Shown piece by piece: positions 61,475 to 64,000 of a stretch of DNA of 64,000 nt (positions are counted from its first letter, which is position 1; each line of letters starts with the position of its first letter). Origin of the DNA: Nitrogeniibacter aestuarii (lineage in GTDB: Bacteria > Pseudomonadota > Gammaproteobacteria > Burkholderiales > Rhodocyclaceae); contig NZ_CP071321.1 in the NCBI RefSeq assembly GCF_017309585.1, forward strand, positions 1,364,001 through 1,428,000, in the 5' to 3' direction. The translations under genes were made by a program, and so were the position numbers. Below the pieces are notes generated by a model. The model was given only the letters and a program-made list of their open reading frames with translations, ran no database searches and was not told the DNA's origin.

Positions 61475-62215
61475 ATGAAGCATGCGCGTTGCATCTTCGA
61501 TGAAGGCGAGCACCAGTGGTTCGCCATCGTGCGCGATCCGGACAAGCCCGGCTATATCATCGATACCAACGAATACATCATCCGCAGCGGCGCGGAGTTG
61601 CTGCTGTGTGATCCGGGCGGCATCGAGGTGTTTCCGGCCGTGTTCTCTGCCCTGTGTCAGGTCTGTGATCCGCAGGCGCTCAAGGCCGTCTTCGCTTCGC
61701 ACCAGGACCCGGACATCGTTTCGTCGCTGGCCTTGTGGCTTGAGTTCAACCCCGATCTCAAGTGCTACACCAGTCGATTGTGGACCTCATTTCTGCCGCA
61801 TTTCGGCGGCTGTGCCGAGACCTTCAAGAGCATCCCCGACGAAGGGATCGAGATCGATCTGGGCAGCACGACCTTGCACGCCCTGCCGGCACACTATCTG
61901 CATTCGTCCGGCAATTTTCATTTGTATGATCCGAAGGCGAAGATCCTGTTTTCCGGCGATGTAGGCGCAGCGATGCTGCCCGAGGGCCAGGACGATCTGT
62001 TCGTTGAGGATTTTGATCAGCACATCCGCTATGCGGAAGGCTTTCACAAGCGCTGGATGGGCTCCGAAAAAGCCAAGAACCAGTGGTGCGACCGGGTGGC
62101 CATGCTCGACGTGGACATGCTGTGCCCACAGCACGGTGCCATCTATCGTGGCAAGGACGTGCATCGCTTCATCGACTGGTTCCGCGAACTGGAGGTCGGT
62201 GTCGCCAGCAACTGA
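61475..62215 (+). CDS. Oxygen-binding di-iron (ODP-like) metallo-beta-lactamase-fold protein
   Basis: A 246-residue stand-alone diiron metallo-beta-lactamase domain like that of flavodiiron proteins, but without the flavodoxin domain. Candidate ligands are H76-x-D78-x-D80 (HQDPD, in place of HxExDH), H140 or H143, D162 in SGDVG and H220 in PQHG. The last His of the first motif is Ile81. ODP of Treponema is a non-enzymatic oxygen sensor that works with a soluble chemoreceptor; the MCP-like gene just upstream fits that model. Confidence 0.8.
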   Translation: MKHARCIFDEGEHQWFAIVRDPDKPGYIIDTNEYIIRSGAELLLCDPGGIEVFPAVFSALCQVCDPQALKAVFASHQDPDIVSSLALWLEFNPDLKCYTSRLWTSFLPHFGGCAETFKSIPDEGIEIDLGSTTLHALPAHYLHSSGNFHLYDPKAKILFSGDVGAAMLPEGQDDLFVEDFDQHIRYAEGFHKRWMGSEKAKNQWCDRVAMLDVDMLCPQHGAIYRGKDVHRFIDWFRELEVGVASN

Positions 62216-62239
62216 CACCGACCCACCTCACGCGAGCAA

Positions 62240-62264
62240 GGGCAGGCCTCCGGTCTGCCCTTTT
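62240..62264 (+). terminator. Terminator after the ODP-like gene
   Basis: GGGCAGGCC pairs with GGTCTGCCC (one G-U) around a 3-base loop, followed by TTTT. It closes the MCP-like/ODP unit, so the next operon has its own promoter. Confidence 0.8.
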
Positions 62265-62285
62265 GTCATCGAGTGGGCAGTCCGG

Positions 62286-62299
62286 TTGATGCCGGTCAA
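62286..62299 (+). promoter_or_regulatory. FNR/DNR-type box of the hemerythrin operon
   Basis: TTGATGCCGGTCAA matches the consensus at 9 of 10 positions. A CAGAAT -10-like box at 62321-62326 puts the start about 41 bases from the centre of the site. Confidence 0.7.
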
Positions 62300-62363
62300 T
62301 GTCGGGCGAGCCCAAATCGCCAGAATGGGCCATAACCCCAGTGACATTTTCGGAGTCAATCCA

Positions 62364-62810
62364 ATGAAACCTCTGGCCCAGACCATGCGCCTAGACCATG
62401 CGCGATGCGATCTGCTTTTCTCCAAAGCGGAGGCCGCCGCGGAAGACGCCCGCTGGCCCGACTGCCATGCGCAGACACATCAGTTCGTCGAGGCCTTGCT
62501 GCAGCATTTCGCGCTCGAAGAGGATGTGCTCTTTCCCGCCTTCGAGCGGCGCACCAGCATGACCGGTGGGCCCACTCAGGTCATGCGTAGCGAGCACGAC
62601 CAGATGCGCCAGCTGGTGGCCGCACTCAATGACGCCGCGAGCTCTCAGGACGCTGACGCCTTCGCCGACGCAGCAGAAACCCTGCTCATCCTCATGCAGC
62701 AGCACAACATGAAGGAAGAGAACATCCTCTATCCCATGGTCGAAGATTCCGTCGGCGCCGAACCCGACGTTCAGGCCGGCGTGGAGTCGCTGGCGCAGGA
62801 GGCTGCATGA
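62364..62810 (+). CDS. Hemerythrin-domain protein
   Basis: A 148-residue helical-bundle protein. Likely iron ligands are H12, H48 with E52 (HFALEEDVLFP), H78 and H114 with E118 (HNMKEENILYP). Such proteins bind or sense oxygen or NO, or protect iron-sulfur centres. Its stop overlaps the DUF2249 start by 4 bases (ATGA). Under an FNR-type box. Confidence 0.87.
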   Translation: MKPLAQTMRLDHARCDLLFSKAEAAAEDARWPDCHAQTHQFVEALLQHFALEEDVLFPAFERRTSMTGGPTQVMRSEHDQMRQLVAALNDAASSQDADAFADAAETLLILMQQHNMKEENILYPMVEDSVGAEPDVQAGVESLAQEAA

Positions 62811-63064
62811 TGAGCCCGACGCGCACACCCGATCTCGTTGTCGATGCACGTGCCATGCTCCCGCCAGAACCGCTGGAGCGCACGCTGGAGGCGCTCGATG
62901 CGCTACCTGAGGGCGGTACCTTGCTGCTGATCATTCCGCGGCAGCCCGCGCCGCTCTACGACATGCTGGTGAACAATGGCTACACCTACGAGGTAAAGAC
63001 ACGCGACGACGGCGCCTTCGACATTCTGATACGCCAGGCTGATCAGGCTCATGGCGACGGCTGA
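62807..63064 (+). CDS. DUF2249 domain protein
   Basis: An 85-residue protein with the DUF2249 pattern: DLVVDARAMLPPEPLERTLEALDALPEGGTLLLIIPRQPAPLYDML and a C-terminal DILIRQ strand. The fold is TusA-like. It is often linked to hemerythrin genes in denitrifiers. ATG 62807 or 62810 may start it. Overlaps the next gene by 14 bases. Confidence 0.85.
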   Translation: MMSPTRTPDLVVDARAMLPPEPLERTLEALDALPEGGTLLLIIPRQPAPLYDMLVNNGYTYEVKTRDDGAFDILIRQADQAHGDG

Positions 63065-64000
63065 ACTGTCCTTCGAGCAGGCGCCACCACTGTCCGTACC
63101 CCTGCGGTTTTTCTATGGCGCGCCGATCTTTCTGTTTTTGGCCGCCCTGTTGATGATGTTCCGGTTCGATCAGGTGTTCGTGTCGCGCTGGACGCCGCAA
63201 ACGCTGGCGCTCACGCATCTGGTGACGGCGGGCTTCATGTTGCAGGTCATGCTCGGTGCGCTGTTCCAGCTCATGCCGGTCGCCGCGGGGGCCAATCTAT
63301 GGCGGCCCCACTGGTTGGTATGGCCCGTGCATGTGGGGAGCTTCGCGGGGGCACTGGGCCTGGCGTGGGGGTTCTACGCCAGTCATGGGGCTTGGCTGGC
63401 GGCTGGCGGCGTGTTGCTGACGCTGGCGGTGCTGGTGTTCATGCTTGCCTCGGCCCTGGCGCTGCTGCGCACCCCGGCCCGTGGGCCGACAGTCTCCGCG
63501 TTGCGTCTGGCGGTTCTTTGGCTGGGGGTGACCGTCGCGATCGGTCTGAGCATGGCCGCCGCACGTGGCGGTTATCTGGGGCTTGAGCCGCTGCAATGGT
63601 CGCAGCTTCACGTGGCCGGTGGTCTGGTCGGCTGGGGTGGTCTGCTTGTGGCCGCGACGGCCTATCTGGTGGTCCCCATGTTTCAGCTGACGCCCGCGTA
63701 TCCGGCGTGGTTCAGTCGAGCCTTCGCCTGGGCGCTCGCTGGCGCGCTGGTGCTCGGTGCCGCAGCGACGCATCCGTTGGCGTGGATTCCGGCCGTCGTC
63801 ATGGTCATGGGGTTTGCGGTGATGACGCTCGACCGGCAGCGACGGCGGCGTCGCGCCAAGACCGACCTGACGCTGAGCCTGTGGCGCCAGGCCATGAGCT
63901 GCGTCCTGCTCGGGGGGGGGCTGTCACTGCTTGTCCTGCTGGGGGAAAACGATCCACGCATCAGCGTGGCGGCCGGTGTGCTGGTGCTGTACGGGGCGTT
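63051..64000 (+). CDS. Polytopic membrane protein, truncated by the window end
   Basis: An open frame from ATG 63051 stays open to the last base (316 codons seen). It has at least eight hydrophobic segments, and His residues sit inside or beside several of them (LTHLVTAGF, WRPHW, PVHVGSF, LHVAGGLVGW), a pattern seen in haem-binding membrane proteins such as NnrS and haem-copper oxidase relatives. I cannot assign a family with certainty. It is the third gene of the hemerythrin-DUF2249 operon and overlaps it by 14 bases, so a role in NO or oxygen response is a reasonable inference. Confidence 0.7.
   Translation, partial: MATAELSFEQAPPLSVPLRFFYGAPIFLFLAALLMMFRFDQVFVSRWTPQTLALTHLVTAGFMLQVMLGALFQLMPVAAGANLWRPHWLVWPVHVGSFAGALGLAWGFYASHGAWLAAGGVLLTLAVLVFMLASALALLRTPARGPTVSALRLAVLWLGVTVAIGLSMAAARGGYLGLEPLQWSQLHVAGGLVGWGGLLVAATAYLVVPMFQLTPAYPAWFSRAFAWALAGALVLGAAATHPLAWIPAVVMVMGFAVMTLDRQRRRRRAKTDLTLSLWRQAMSCVLLGGGLSLLVLLGENDPRISVAAGVLVLYGA

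Overview
This 64 kb window looks like chromosomal DNA of a high-GC betaproteobacterium, most likely a facultatively anaerobic, denitrifier-type member of the Rhodocyclales (Azoarcus/Thauera/Denitromonas relatives). That placement is inferred from gene content: a phosphoribulokinase-transketolase-GAPDH-PGK-PK-aldolase carbon cluster, a full cbb3 oxidase locus, class I PHA synthase, BluB under a cobalamin riboswitch, type IV minor pilins, DUF3422, two-domain PPK2, and FNR-type operators. I saw no insertion sequence, prophage, CRISPR array or rRNA. One tRNA (Thr, CGT) is present.

Layout. 1-6.5 kb: tail of an unknown gene, Crp/Fnr regulator, alpha/beta hydrolase, exonuclease III, an EAL-CBS-GGDEF protein and oligopeptidase A. 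6.6-12.9 kb: DUF2189 membrane protein, purC, an SGNH/MBOAT O-acylation pair, DUF3422 and a gamma-glutamylcyclotransferase-like protein. 13-25.4 kb (minus strand): central carbon block fba, bluB with riboswitch, pyk, a PilJ-like diguanylate cyclase, pgk, epd, gap, tkt, prk and an inositol-monophosphatase-family gene. No RuBisCO gene lies in the window. 25.5-33.4 kb: rsmE, PPK2, argA, yggX, phoU, rpiA, a YidB-like protein, MscS channel and a universal stress protein. 33.5-40.6 kb: a sodium:solute symporter with its DUF4212 small subunit, a second stand-alone DUF4212 gene, LrgAB, a nucleoside-recognition membrane protein and a REC-DUF3369-GGDEF-EAL phosphodiesterase. 40.7-47.8 kb: pilY1, pilX, pilW, pilV, fimT and pilE (minus strand). 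47.9-48.9 kb: tRNA-Thr and an SDR dehydrogenase behind a large palindrome. 49-57.8 kb: ccoI, ccoS, ccoN, ccoO, ccoQ, ccoP, ccoG, ccoH and two small membrane proteins. 57.8-64 kb: hemerythrin and universal stress genes, phaC, an MCP-hairpin-like protein with a di-iron oxygen-binding (ODP-like) partner, then hemerythrin, DUF2249 and a truncated polytopic membrane protein.

The theme of the right third is low-oxygen (and possibly nitric oxide) physiology. TTGAT-N4-ATCAA-type palindromes lie upstream of ccoN, in the ccoS-ccoN gap, between usp and phaC, and before the hemerythrin-DUF2249 operon. The most interesting candidates are: (i) a putative FNR-driven small RNA of about 100 nt, flanked by an FNR box and a strong intrinsic terminator, between ccoS and ccoN; (ii) a soluble two-gene MCP-hairpin/ODP module that may couple oxygen or NO to chemotaxis; and (iii) an orphan second DUF4212 small subunit attached to lrgAB.

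Gene starts were adjusted by hand where a longer open frame existed. Family assignments rest on recognised motifs, not on database searches.
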